Assembly (NCBI GenBank): GCA_000719105.1 | Contig: JODX01000005.1 | Location: 372,001-436,000, forward strand | Reading direction: 5' to 3' | DNA length: 64,000 nt | DNA from: Streptomyces sclerotialus | Lineage (GTDB): Bacteria > Actinomycetota > Actinomycetes > Streptomycetales > Streptomycetaceae | Shown here: positions 44,096 through 51,858 of the stretch, piece after piece | Layout: every line of letters begins with the position of its first letter | How positions within the stretch are numbered: position 1 is the stretch's first letter | The notes under the pieces: generated by a model | Database searches by the model: none | Told to the model about the DNA's origin: nothing | The model's input: only the letters and a program-made list of their open reading frames with translations | Translations under genes and position numbers: made by a program

Positions 44096-44956
44096 ATGCT
44101 CAGGCTGGGCAGGCGGGAATTCGGCGAGCGGGAGCCGGTGATCATGGCGATCGTGAACCGGACACCCGACTCCTTCTACGACCGGGGGGCCACCTTCCGT
44201 GACGAGCCCGCGCTCGCGCGCGTGGAGCAGGCGGTGGCGGAGGGCGCCGCGATCATCGACATCGGCGGGGTGAAGGCCGGGCCCGGCGAGGAGGTCACGG
44301 CCGAGGAGGAGGCGCGGCGCACCGTCGGCTTCGTGGCGGAGGTCCGGCGGCGCTTCCCCGACGTGGTGATCAGCGTGGACACCTGGCGGGCCGATGTCGG
44401 CGAGGCGGTGTGCGAGGCGGGGGCGGATCTGCTCAACGACGCGTGGGGCGGCGTCGACCCCGGGCTCGCGGAGGTCGCGGCGCGGTACGGCGTAGGGCTG
44501 GTGTGCACGCACGCGGGCGGCGCCGAGCCGCGGACCCGGCCGCACCGGGTGACGTACGACGACATCATGGCCGACATCCTGCGGGTGACCGTGGGGCTGG
44601 CCGAGCGTGCGGTGTCCCTGGGGGTGCCCCGGGAGTCGGTGCTCATCGATCCCGGACACGACTTCGGGAAGAACACGCGGCACAGCCTGGAGGCCACGCG
44701 GCGGCTGGACGAGATGGCCGCCACGGGGTGGCCCGTGCTGGTGTCCCTGTCCAACAAGGACTTCGTCGGGGAGACGCTGGACAAGCCGGTGAAGGAGCGG
44801 CTGCTCGGGACGCTGGCGACGACGGCGGTCTCGGCGTGGCTGGGGGCGCAGGTGTACCGGGTGCACGAGGTGGCGGAGACGCGGCAGGTGCTGGACATGG
44901 TGGCGTCCATCGCGGGGCATCGGCCTCCGGCGGTGGCGCGGCGGGGGCTGGCCTGA
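44096..44956 (+). CDS. folP2: Dihydropteroate synthase paralogue (FolP2-type)
   Basis: Predicted 286 residues, TIM barrel. GGGAGAGG precedes the ATG. NRTPDSF (21-27) matches the DHPS pterin loop and ISVDTWRADV and DPGHDFGKN are family-like. However, the usual GGESTRPG is GGVKAGPG (57-64), IND-I-SG is LNDAWGG (112-118), and the phosphate/pABA loop S-R-K is S-N-K (SLSNKDFVGE). Such changes are typical of the second actinobacterial copy, which in mycobacteria is reported not to act as a DHPS. Its real reaction is unknown. Note that the neighbouring LOG and DapE genes also match the mycobacterial order. Confidence 0.87.
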   Translation: MLRLGRREFGEREPVIMAIVNRTPDSFYDRGATFRDEPALARVEQAVAEGAAIIDIGGVKAGPGEEVTAEEEARRTVGFVAEVRRRFPDVVISVDTWRADVGEAVCEAGADLLNDAWGGVDPGLAEVAARYGVGLVCTHAGGAEPRTRPHRVTYDDIMADILRVTVGLAERAVSLGVPRESVLIDPGHDFGKNTRHSLEATRRLDEMAATGWPVLVSLSNKDFVGETLDKPVKERLLGTLATTAVSAWLGAQVYRVHEVAETRQVLDMVASIAGHRPPAVARRGLA

Positions 44957-44962
44957 CGGTGC

Positions 44963-44995
44963 GGGCCGGGCGGGGTGTTCGCCCCCGCCCGGCCC
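44963..44995. terminator. Terminator between convergent folP2 and LOG genes
   Basis: GGGCCGGGCGGGG (44963-44975) pairs exactly with CCCCGCCCGGCCC (44983-44995) around a 7-base loop, directly after the folP2 stop. Confidence 0.85.
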
Positions 44996-45005
44996 TGCCC
45001 CTCGG

Positions 45006-45764
45006 CTACCTGCCCGCCTCCTTCGACACCAGCGCCACCGCCTCGTCCACGTCGTCCGTCAGGTGGAACAGCAGGAGGTCCTTCTCCGCGGCCTTGCCCT
45101 GGGCCACCAGCGTGTTCTTCAGCCAGTCGACCAGTCCGCCCCAGTACTCCGTACCGAAGAGGACGATCGGGAAGCGGGTGACCTTCTGGGTCTGGACGAG
45201 GGTGAGCGCCTCGAAGAGCTCGTCCAGGGTGCCGAGGCCGCCCGGCAGGACGACGAAGCCCTGCGCGTACTTGACGAACATCATCTTCCGGACGAAGAAG
45301 TAGCGGAAGTTGAGCCCGATGTCGACGTACTGGTTCAGCCCCTGCTCGAAGGGCAGCTCGATGCCGAGGCCGACCGAGACGCCCTTCGCCTCACACGCGC
45401 CCCTGTTGGCGGCCTCCATGGCGCCCGGGCCGCCACCGGTGATCACCGCGAAACCCGCTTCGACCAGTCCGCGCCCGAGGGCGACCCCCGCCTCGTACTC
45501 GGCGGAGTTCCGGTCCGTCCGCGCGGACCCGAACACACTGATCGCGGGCGGGAGATCGGCGAGCGTGCCGAAACCCTCGACGAACTCCGACTGGATGCGC
45601 AGGACGCGCCACGGGTCCGTGTGCACCCAGTCGGAAGGGCCACCCGTGTCCAGCAGCCGCTGGTCCGCCGTGCTCGACTGGACCTGCTCCCGCCTGCGCA
45701 GTACCGGGCCCAGCCGCTGCTCCTCCGGTGGCTGCTGCTTCCCCTCGGGGTTACCGGTCGCCAT
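45006..45764 (-). CDS. LOG family protein (TIGR00730; Rossmann nucleotide-binding)
   Basis: Predicted 252 residues. The ATG at 45764 has GGAGGGAG upstream; the frame continues but without support. Hallmarks of the LOG/lysine-decarboxylase-like family are GGGPGAMEAANRGA (110-123) and PGGLGTLDE (174-182). These enzymes release free cytokinin-type bases or other nucleobases from nucleoside 5'-monophosphates by phosphoribohydrolase action. The mycobacterial orthologue near folP2 has this activity. An N-terminal extension of about 60 residues is disordered. It follows dapE in the same direction by about 125 bases. Confidence 0.92.
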   Translation of the reverse strand: MATGNPEGKQQPPEEQRLGPVLRRREQVQSSTADQRLLDTGGPSDWVHTDPWRVLRIQSEFVEGFGTLADLPPAISVFGSARTDRNSAEYEAGVALGRGLVEAGFAVITGGGPGAMEAANRGACEAKGVSVGLGIELPFEQGLNQYVDIGLNFRYFFVRKMMFVKYAQGFVVLPGGLGTLDELFEALTLVQTQKVTRFPIVLFGTEYWGGLVDWLKNTLVAQGKAAEKDLLLFHLTDDVDEAVALVSKEAGR

Positions 45765-45889
45765 GTCCGCTCCCTCCGCCGTGCCGTCTTTCCACCTCAG
45801 CGTAGATCTACGCGGGTTACGGACGGGGGACGTGCGCATGTCCGCAGTTCACCGGCGTACGGCACGGCCGATGGCGTACCGCCAGGACG

Positions 45890-46969
45890 TCAGGACGTCA
45901 GCCATGCCCGCAGCCGCTCCTCGCCCGCGAGGACCTTCGTCACCTCTACCCGCTCGTCCCGCTTGTGTGCCAGATGCGGGTTGCCCGGGCCGTAGTTGAC
46001 GGCGGGCACGCCGAGCGCGCTGAAGCGGGAGACGTCCGTCCAGCCGTACTTGGGCTGCGGGGTGCCGCCCACCGCCTCGACGAAGGCGGCGGCCGCCGGG
46101 TGGGAGAGACCGGGCATCGCTGCGCCGCTGTGGTCGTCGACCACGAACTCCTCCACCCCGCACCCGTCGAAGACCTGGCGCACATGCGCCAGCGCCTCGG
46201 CCTCGCTGCGGTCCGGTGCGTAGCGGAAGTTGACCGTCACCACGCACTCGTCCGGAATGACGTTGCCGGCCACACCGCCCGAGATGCCCACCGCGTTCAG
46301 GCCCTCCCGGTACTCCAGGCCGTCGATGACCGGGTGGCGCGGCTCGTACGCCGCCAGCCGCGCCAGGATCGGGGCCGCCGCGTGGATCGCGTTGGAGCCC
46401 ATCCACCCGCGCGCGGAGTGGGCGCGTTCACCCTTGGTCTTCAGCAGGACCCTGAGGGTGCCCTGGCAGCCGCCCTCGACCTGGCCGTCGGACGGTTCCA
46501 GGAGGACCGCGAAGTCGCCCTCCAGCCAGTCCGGGTGCGCCTCGGCCACGTGCTTGAGGCCGTTCAGTTCGGCCGCGACCTCCTCGTTGTCGTAGAAGAC
46601 GAAGGTGAGGTCGCGGTTGGGGGCGGGGACGGTGGCCGCGATGCGGAGCTGCACCGCCACGCCCGCCTTCATGTCGCAGGTGCCGCAGCCCCACAGCACG
46701 CCGTCCTCGTCGAGCCGCGAGGGCACGTTGTCCGCGATGGGTACGGTGTCGATGTGCCCGGCGAGGATCACGCGCTCGGCGTGGCCGAGGTTCGTGCGGG
46801 CGACGACGTTGTTGCCGTACCGGTCGACCGTCAGGTGCGGCAGCGCGCGCAGCGCGGTCTCGATCGCGTCCGCGAGGGGCTTCTCGGTGCCGCTCTCGGA
46901 GGGGAAGTCGACGAGCCGTGCGGTCAGCCGCGCGGCGTCCAGCGTGAGGTCAAGCGGGGTATCGGCCAT
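45890..46969 (-). CDS. dapE: Succinyl-diaminopimelate desuccinylase
   Basis: Predicted 359 residues, M20 family. Metal and catalytic residues are in place: His 72 and Asp 74 (GHIDT), Asp 99 (CGTCDMKAG), Glu 129-Glu 130 (YDNEE), and later Glu and His positions (GNPHLAHKRDE). The enzyme hydrolyses N-succinyl-LL-diaminopimelate in lysine and cell-wall precursor synthesis. The ATG at 46969 is used because the basic upstream frame lacks similarity. The partner aminotransferase DapC is about 2 kb away at 49098. Divergent from the secreted protein at 47092 with about 120 bases between. Confidence 0.95.
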   Translation of the reverse strand: MADTPLDLTLDAARLTARLVDFPSESGTEKPLADAIETALRALPHLTVDRYGNNVVARTNLGHAERVILAGHIDTVPIADNVPSRLDEDGVLWGCGTCDMKAGVAVQLRIAATVPAPNRDLTFVFYDNEEVAAELNGLKHVAEAHPDWLEGDFAVLLEPSDGQVEGGCQGTLRVLLKTKGERAHSARGWMGSNAIHAAAPILARLAAYEPRHPVIDGLEYREGLNAVGISGGVAGNVIPDECVVTVNFRYAPDRSEAEALAHVRQVFDGCGVEEFVVDDHSGAAMPGLSHPAAAAFVEAVGGTPQPKYGWTDVSRFSALGVPAVNYGPGNPHLAHKRDERVEVTKVLAGEERLRAWLTS

Positions 46970-47091
46970 GCCCACGACCCTAGCGCCCCTCCCCCGTCGC
47001 CCCTCCGTCCCGCCCGGCCCGCCGCCCCGTCGCACCCGGTTCTCCACAGGCTCACATGGCTCGTACACACTGCTCCAGTACTTTGTACGGC

Positions 47092-48231
47092 GTGCCTGAG
47101 CAGTCCCACGCCTCATCCCACGCCTCGTCCCACGCCTCATCCCGCGCGCAGGACCCCACGCGGTCCTCCGTGCGGTCCTCCGCCCCCCGTCGTCGCCGTG
47201 GCCGGCTCCTCCGGCACGGGGCGGCGTTCACCGTGCTGCTCGCGCTCGCGGGCTACCTCGCGGTGCAGTACGTCACCGGGGGCTCGGGTGCGCCGCGCTG
47301 CGTGGTGGTGTCCGGGAAGGGGGACGGCGCGTCGTACGAGTTCACGCCCGAGCAGGCCGCCAACGCGGCCACGATCTCGGCCGTGGGCACCTCGCGCGGC
47401 ATGCCCGAGCGGGCCGTGACCATCGCACTGGCGACCGCGCTGCAGGAGTCGGCCCTGCGCAACATCGACTACGGCGACCGGGACTCGCTCGGCCTGTTCC
47501 AGCAGCGTCCGTCGCAGGGCTGGGGCACGCGGAAGCAGATCATGGACCCGGCGTACGCGGCGGGCGAGTTCTACGAACACCTCGCCGAGGTGCCCGGCTA
47601 CTCGCGGCTGCCGCTGACCGTGGCCGCACAGCGTGTGCAGCGCAGCGGCTACCCGCAGGCGTACGCGAAGCACGAACCGAACGCCACGCTGCTCGCCGCC
47701 GCCCTCACGGGCCGCGCGGCGGCCACGCTGACCTGCGAGGGACGCCCCGGCGCGACTCCCGACGGCGGACCGGACGCGGTACGGGACGCGCTCGTGCGGG
47801 ACTTCGGCCAGGACGTGCTCGAGCCGGCCGCCGCCGAAGTGGGCTCCGCCGGCACCGCGGAAGCCACCGGGTCCGGCGGCGGTTCCGGGGCGGCCCCCTC
47901 CCCGGGCGCTTCCGGGTCCGCTTCCCCCGCGGACGCCGGCGACACCGTCACCATCCCCGTGCGGACCGGTACCGCGTCCGAGGCCGCAGCGCGCCGGCAC
48001 GGCTGGGAACTGGCGCACTGGGCCGTGGCGAACTCCTCCGCCCTGCACATCGAGCGCGTCTCCTATGCGGGCCGCATGTGGGTCGCCGGAGGCAGCAAGG
48101 GGGCGTGGCGCACGGTGGAGGACGGCGACGGCACCACGCGGTCCGACGGCTCCTCCACGTCCACCGGCCCCACCGCGTCCGGCACCTCCGCCGACTCCAC
48201 CGCCGTGGTTCGAATCGTCACTGGACACTAG
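47092..48231 (+). CDS. Membrane-anchored extracytoplasmic protein with lysozyme-like segment
   Basis: Predicted 379 residues from the GTG at 47092; an in-frame ATG at 47056 is possible, and neither has a clear ribosome site. HASS repeats and an Arg-rich stretch precede one membrane helix (about 43-60). The exposed part has a lysozyme-like segment, ATALQESALRN (Glu 119 in the catalytic-type position) then DSLGLFQQRPSQGWG, as in actinobacterial resuscitation/transglycosylase-like proteins; peptidoglycan cleavage is plausible but unproven. A Ser/Gly-rich linker and a beta-rich C-terminal part (TIPVRTGTASEAAARRHGWE) follow. Confidence 0.78.
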   Translation: MPEQSHASSHASSHASSRAQDPTRSSVRSSAPRRRRGRLLRHGAAFTVLLALAGYLAVQYVTGGSGAPRCVVVSGKGDGASYEFTPEQAANAATISAVGTSRGMPERAVTIALATALQESALRNIDYGDRDSLGLFQQRPSQGWGTRKQIMDPAYAAGEFYEHLAEVPGYSRLPLTVAAQRVQRSGYPQAYAKHEPNATLLAAALTGRAAATLTCEGRPGATPDGGPDAVRDALVRDFGQDVLEPAAAEVGSAGTAEATGSGGGSGAAPSPGASGSASPADAGDTVTIPVRTGTASEAAARRHGWELAHWAVANSSALHIERVSYAGRMWVAGGSKGAWRTVEDGDGTTRSDGSSTSTGPTASGTSADSTAVVRIVTGH

Positions 48232-48544
48232 GTATCGGCGCTCACCCGTAGGCGGTACGCGCGTTGCGTCGGGTCGACGCCGCTCGCATCCTTCCCGCCA
48301 TGGCGCCCGGATGCGCGAGAACCCTTGGGGGCAAAGAGCTGCAAGGGTTCTGCGGACCCCTACGGCGGAGGGTCTTTGCCCCTATTCATCCAGATCCGAT
48401 TATGCGATGCATTGCCAACTCTTTACATCGAATCACCGCAACCTTCGCGGGCTTCGAGCGGTAGTCACTGCGTCCGAGCCCGGAACGATCAACTCCCCAG
48501 GAACGTCCGGGCACTTCACAGTTTCCTCCCGTCAAAGGAGCATC
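48232..48544. other. 313-base gap with interleaved perfect inverted repeats
   Basis: No gene is visible. The 5' half has strong RNA-like structure: AGAACCCTTG (48318-48327) matches CAAGGGTTCT (48342-48351), and GGGGCAAAGA (48328-48337) matches TCTTTGCCCC (48373-48382), both perfect over 10 bp. GACCC/GGGTC (48355-48359 / 48370-48374) offers a competing stem. The 3' half carries AT-rich promoter-like sequence (48390-48440) and the ribosome site AAAGGAG. Confidence 0.6.
48318..48382 (+). ncRNA. Candidate structured RNA element upstream of small secreted protein gene
   Basis: Two perfect 10-bp inverted repeats are interleaved (order A, B, A', B'), a pseudoknot-like or mutually exclusive arrangement, with a third short stem competing with B'. 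Steric limits suggest alternative rather than simultaneous full pairing, as in switches or attenuators. No known riboswitch class is recognised. It could also be a set of operators at the DNA level. Confidence 0.4.
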
Positions 48545-48985
48545 ATGTCCCTCCCCCTGACCCGCCGAATCGCCCGTACCGCGCTGCTCACCGCGGCGGG
48601 AGCGGCCTCGGTGGTCGGTGCGGCCGGCTCCGCGAGCGCGGCGCCCGCACTCCCCGCCGCCCCGAACCTCGGCGGCCTGACCTCCCTGGACGGGGGGAAC
48701 GTCACCGGCACCGTCAAGAGCGCGGCGCAGCACGCCACCGGCCTCGCGGGCAAGACCGCCGGCAAGACCGTCGGCAAGGCCGTCAAGAAGGCGGTGCCGA
48801 CCGGTGGCCAGGCCGTCCGGGCCGCCGCACCGGCCGCCCAGGAGGCGACCGGCCACGCGACGGGCCCGGCCGGCAACCTGGTCGGCGGCGCGACCAAGTC
48901 GGTCGGCAAGGGGCTGCCCACGGACGCCGTCACCGCGAACGGCCTGCCCACCAACGGCCTGCCGCTGAACGGCCTGCCGATCTGA
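48545..48985 (+). CDS. Small secreted protein of unknown function
   Basis: Predicted 146 residues. AAAGGAG precedes the ATG. A Sec signal peptide (about 1-32, ending SASA-AP) is followed by a low-complexity mature part rich in Gly, Ala, Lys and Thr (KTAGKTVGKAVKKAVPTGG) and ends in NGLPTNGLPLNGLPI repeats. No cysteine or catalytic motif. It may be a structural or wall-associated protein. The upstream interleaved repeats could regulate it. Convergent with dapC with a 16-bp hairpin between. Confidence 0.8.
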   Translation: MSLPLTRRIARTALLTAAGAASVVGAAGSASAAPALPAAPNLGGLTSLDGGNVTGTVKSAAQHATGLAGKTAGKTVGKAVKKAVPTGGQAVRAAAPAAQEATGHATGPAGNLVGGATKSVGKGLPTDAVTANGLPTNGLPLNGLPI

Positions 48986-49037
48986 CGAGTCACCGCCGTA
49001 CAGCACGTCACGACTTACGACGGCGACGGCGGCGGAC

Positions 49038-49073
49038 GAGGGGCCCGGGGAACGAATGTTCCCCGGGCCCCTC
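49038..49073. terminator. Terminator between convergent secreted-protein gene and dapC
   Basis: GAGGGGCCCGGGGAAC (49038-49053) pairs exactly with 49058-49073 around GAAT, a 16-bp stem. Confidence 0.88.
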
Positions 49074-49097
49074 ACGCTTGTCTCTCCGGCCCCGGCC

Positions 49098-50189
49098 TCA
49101 GAGCCGCTCGACCGCCGCCGCCACCCGCTCGTCCGTCGCCGTGAACGCCACGCGGACGTGACGCTCGCCCGCCGGGCCGTAGAAGTCGCCCGGCGCCACG
49201 AGAATGCCCCGCTCCGCCAGGTGCGCCACCGTGTCCCAGCAGGACTCGTCGCGGGTCGCCCACAGGTACAGGCTCGCCTCGCTGTGCTCGATGCGGAAAC
49301 CGTGGCCGAGGAGGGCGGCGCGCAGGGCGGTGCGGCGGGCCGCATAGCGCTCCCGCTGCTCGCGGACGTGCGCGTCGTCGCCGAGGGCCGCGACCACGGC
49401 CGCCTGGGTCGGCGCGGACGTCATCATGCCGCCGTGCTTGCGGATCTGCAGCAGCGGGCCGAGGACCGCCGGATCACCGGCGACGAAGGCCGCGCGGTAG
49501 CCCGCCAAATTGGAGCGCTTGGACAGGGAGTGGACGGCGACGATCCCGTCGTACGAGCCGCCGCACACGTCCGGGTGCAGTACGGAGACGGGCTCGGCCT
49601 CCCAGCCCAGCTCCAGGTAGCACTCGTCGGACAGGACGAGGACGCCGTGCCGGCGGGCCCAGGCGACGATCCGGGTGAGCTCCTCCTTGGGCAGGACGCG
49701 GCCGGTCGGGTTCGAGGGCGAGTTCAGCCAGAGGAGCTTCAGGCCCTCCGGGTCCAGCTCCGTCGGGTCGTCGTACGCGACGTGCTCCGCGCGCGCGAGA
49801 CGGGCGCCCACCTCGTACGTCGGGTAGGCCAGACGCGGGAACGCGACCCGGTCGCCCGGGCCGAGACCCAGCTGGGTGGGGAGCCAGGCCACGAGCTCCT
49901 TGGAGCCGACGACGGGCAGCACGTGCCGGTGCGTCAGGTCGCGGGCGCCGAGGCGCCGTGTGAGCCAGCCCGTGATCGCGTCGCGCAGCTCGGGGGTGCC
50001 CCAGACGGTCGGATAGCCCGGCGAGTCGGCCGCGGCCACCAGGGCTTTCTGGACCAGGTCGGGGACCGGGTCGACCGGGGTGCCGACGGACAGGTCGACG
50101 ATGCCGCCCGGGTGGGCGGCGGCCGTCGCCTTGTAGGGCTCCAGCTTGTCCCAGGGGAAGGTGGGAAGCCTGTCGCTGACTGCGGACAC
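49098..50189 (-). CDS. dapC: Succinyldiaminopimelate transaminase
   Basis: Predicted 363 residues, class I/II aminotransferase fold. The cofactor lysine is Lys 224 in HSLSKRSNLAG; NSPSNPTG (Asn 160) and the SDECYLELGW segment are also in place. In Actinobacteria the protein coded next to the 7Fe ferredoxin is the DapC enzyme, which makes N-succinyl-LL-diaminopimelate in lysine and peptidoglycan synthesis. GTG start. It follows the ferredoxin gene in the same direction by about 130 bases with a hairpin between, and pairs functionally with dapE at 45890. Confidence 0.92.
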   Translation of the reverse strand: MSAVSDRLPTFPWDKLEPYKATAAAHPGGIVDLSVGTPVDPVPDLVQKALVAAADSPGYPTVWGTPELRDAITGWLTRRLGARDLTHRHVLPVVGSKELVAWLPTQLGLGPGDRVAFPRLAYPTYEVGARLARAEHVAYDDPTELDPEGLKLLWLNSPSNPTGRVLPKEELTRIVAWARRHGVLVLSDECYLELGWEAEPVSVLHPDVCGGSYDGIVAVHSLSKRSNLAGYRAAFVAGDPAVLGPLLQIRKHGGMMTSAPTQAAVVAALGDDAHVREQRERYAARRTALRAALLGHGFRIEHSEASLYLWATRDESCWDTVAHLAERGILVAPGDFYGPAGERHVRVAFTATDERVAAAVERL

Positions 50190-50228
50190 GGTTACTGGCT
50201 CACTTTCTCGTACGTACGGCGAACGCCC

Positions 50229-50271
50229 CGGTCCCGTACGGCGATCGGAAGGATCGGGCCGTACGGGACCG
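50229..50271. terminator. Hairpin between ferredoxin gene and dapC
   Basis: CGGTCCCGTACGGC (50229-50242) pairs exactly with GCCGTACGGGACCG (50258-50271); GATC/GATC pairs inside extend the structure. It follows the leftward ferredoxin stop and lies just upstream of dapC, so it probably ends the ferredoxin transcript. Confidence 0.78.
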
Positions 50272-50320
50272 AGGCGGCGCCGGCGCGGACCGCTTCAGCG
50301 GTCCTGCTTCGGCGGAGCGC

Positions 50321-50647
50321 TCAGTGGCCCTGGTTCATCGGGGGCAGGCCCGCGACGAACGGGTGGTCGCGCTCGATCAGACCCAGCTTGCTGGCGCCGC
50401 CGGGCGAGCCCAGCTCGTCGAAGAACTCGACGTTCGCCTTGTAGTAGTCCTTCCACTCCTCCGGAGTGTCGTCCTCGTAGAAGATCGCCTCGACCGGGCA
50501 GACCGGCTCACAGGCACCACAGTCGACGCATTCGTCCGGGTGGATGTAGAGGGACCGCTGGCCCTCATAGATGCAGTCGACCGGGCACTCCTCGATGCAC
50601 GCCTTGTCCTTGACGTCGACACAAGGCTCTGCGATGACGTAGGTCAC
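50321..50647 (-). CDS. fdxC: Seven-iron ferredoxin
   Basis: Predicted 108 residues, GTG start. Cysteines are at 9, 17, 21 and 25 and at 40, 43, 46 and 50, with CPVDC and CVDCGACEPVCP spacing as in ferredoxins carrying one 3Fe-4S and one 4Fe-4S cluster. The conserved C-terminal extension (DTPEEWKDYYKANVEFFDEL) is typical of actinobacterial FdxC. It transfers electrons to cytoplasmic oxidoreductases, possibly P450-type. Positioned before dapC as in mycobacteria. Confidence 0.95.
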   Translation of the reverse strand: MTYVIAEPCVDVKDKACIEECPVDCIYEGQRSLYIHPDECVDCGACEPVCPVEAIFYEDDTPEEWKDYYKANVEFFDELGSPGGASKLGLIERDHPFVAGLPPMNQGH

Positions 50648-50787
50648 GCTGTCGTTCCTCCTCGATAGGGCGCTGGCGGGCCTCCTCAGGCTCCGCCGCC
50701 TGGCGCGCGGGAGCGCGGCGTCGTCGATGCCCGCACCTAGTATCTCCGTTCCTGGGCATGATCCGAACAGGAGGGGTGAACCGACCC

Positions 50788-51858
50788 GTGGAATTCTCTG
50801 GCGGCGCTCGACTCGAGGTCCGTATCAACGCCGCTGACGTGGGCAAACGCGTCTCGGTGCGGCGGGTTGACGAGGCCGCTCCCGGGGGTGGGAAATTCAC
50901 CGACACGGTGGGCGTTCTCACATCATGGGACGACGGTGTGCTGGTGATCACACGGCGCACCGGTGAGCAGGTGAGGATCGCTCAGTCGTCGCTGGTCGCG
51001 GGGAAGGTGGTGCCGGCGGCACCGGCCCGGAGGCGGGGACCGGCCGCCTCGTACGCGGAGCTGGCGCGGGTGGCCGCGCGGGGCTGGCAGCCGGTGGAGC
51101 GGGAGCTGCTCGGCGAGTGGGAGCTGCGGGCCGCGTCCGGGTTCACACGGCGCGCGAACTCCGTGCTGCCGCTGGGCGACCCCGGGCTGCCGCTGGACGA
51201 GGCGCTGGCGTACGTACGGGACTGGTACGCGGCCCGTGGGCTGCCCGCGTACGCGCAGCTCGCCACCGGCGGCGAGGGCACGCAGGAACTGCTCTGCGCG
51301 GAACTGGAACGGCGCGGCTGGACGCGGGAGGTGACCGCCGAGCTGTGGACCGGCGCCCTGGCGCCCGTCGCCGACCGGGAGATCCCCGGCGGGATCGTGC
51401 TGGCGCGGGCGGCGGACGACGGCTGGCTCGGCCGCTACCAGCGCAAGGGCGTGAGCGAGGTCGCGCTGAAGGTACTCGCGAGCGGGCCCTCGGTGTGGTT
51501 CGCGACCGTGCCGGGCGCGGCGGGCGAGCCCCCGGCGGCGATCGGCCGCTGCGTGGTGGACGGCCGCTGGGCCGGGTTCGCGGCGGTCGAGGTGGCCCCC
51601 GGGAGCCGCCGTCGGGGACTGGCCTCCGCGGTCATGGCGGCTCTCGCCCGCCAGGCCCTCGACGAGGGCGCCTCCGCGGCCTGGCTCCAGGTGGAGACGG
51701 ACAACGCCGGGGCGCGGGCCCTGTACGCGGGCATGGGCTTCGGGACGCACCACACGTACCACCACTACCGCGGGCCTGACGTGCCCCGTCCGGACGTTCC
51801 CGGCCCGGAGCTCTCCGGTCCGGATGCTTCCCGCGACGAGACGTACCGATCGCCGTGA
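50788..51858 (+). CDS. GNAT-family N-acetyltransferase with N-terminal barrel-like domain
   Basis: Predicted 356 residues from the GTG at 50788; GTG 50776 and ATG 50758 are alternatives. The first about 75 residues (LEVRINAADVGKRVSVRR then VGVLTSWDDGVLVITRRTGE) look like a small beta-barrel. Residues from about 190 form a GNAT domain with the CoA-binding loop RRRGLASAVMAAL. The tail repeats GPDVPRPDVPGPE. It probably acetylates a small-molecule amine; the target is unknown. Its stop overlaps the next start (GTGA), so the two are coupled. Confidence 0.85.
   Translation: MEFSGGARLEVRINAADVGKRVSVRRVDEAAPGGGKFTDTVGVLTSWDDGVLVITRRTGEQVRIAQSSLVAGKVVPAAPARRRGPAASYAELARVAARGWQPVERELLGEWELRAASGFTRRANSVLPLGDPGLPLDEALAYVRDWYAARGLPAYAQLATGGEGTQELLCAELERRGWTREVTAELWTGALAPVADREIPGGIVLARAADDGWLGRYQRKGVSEVALKVLASGPSVWFATVPGAAGEPPAAIGRCVVDGRWAGFAAVEVAPGSRRRGLASAVMAALARQALDEGASAAWLQVETDNAGARALYAGMGFGTHHTYHHYRGPDVPRPDVPGPELSGPDASRDETYRSP

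Noticed and set aside
48200..48220. GGTTCGAATC resembling a tRNA T-loop
   Set aside because: It lies in frame within the end of the 47092 gene and no acceptor or anticodon stem can be formed around it.
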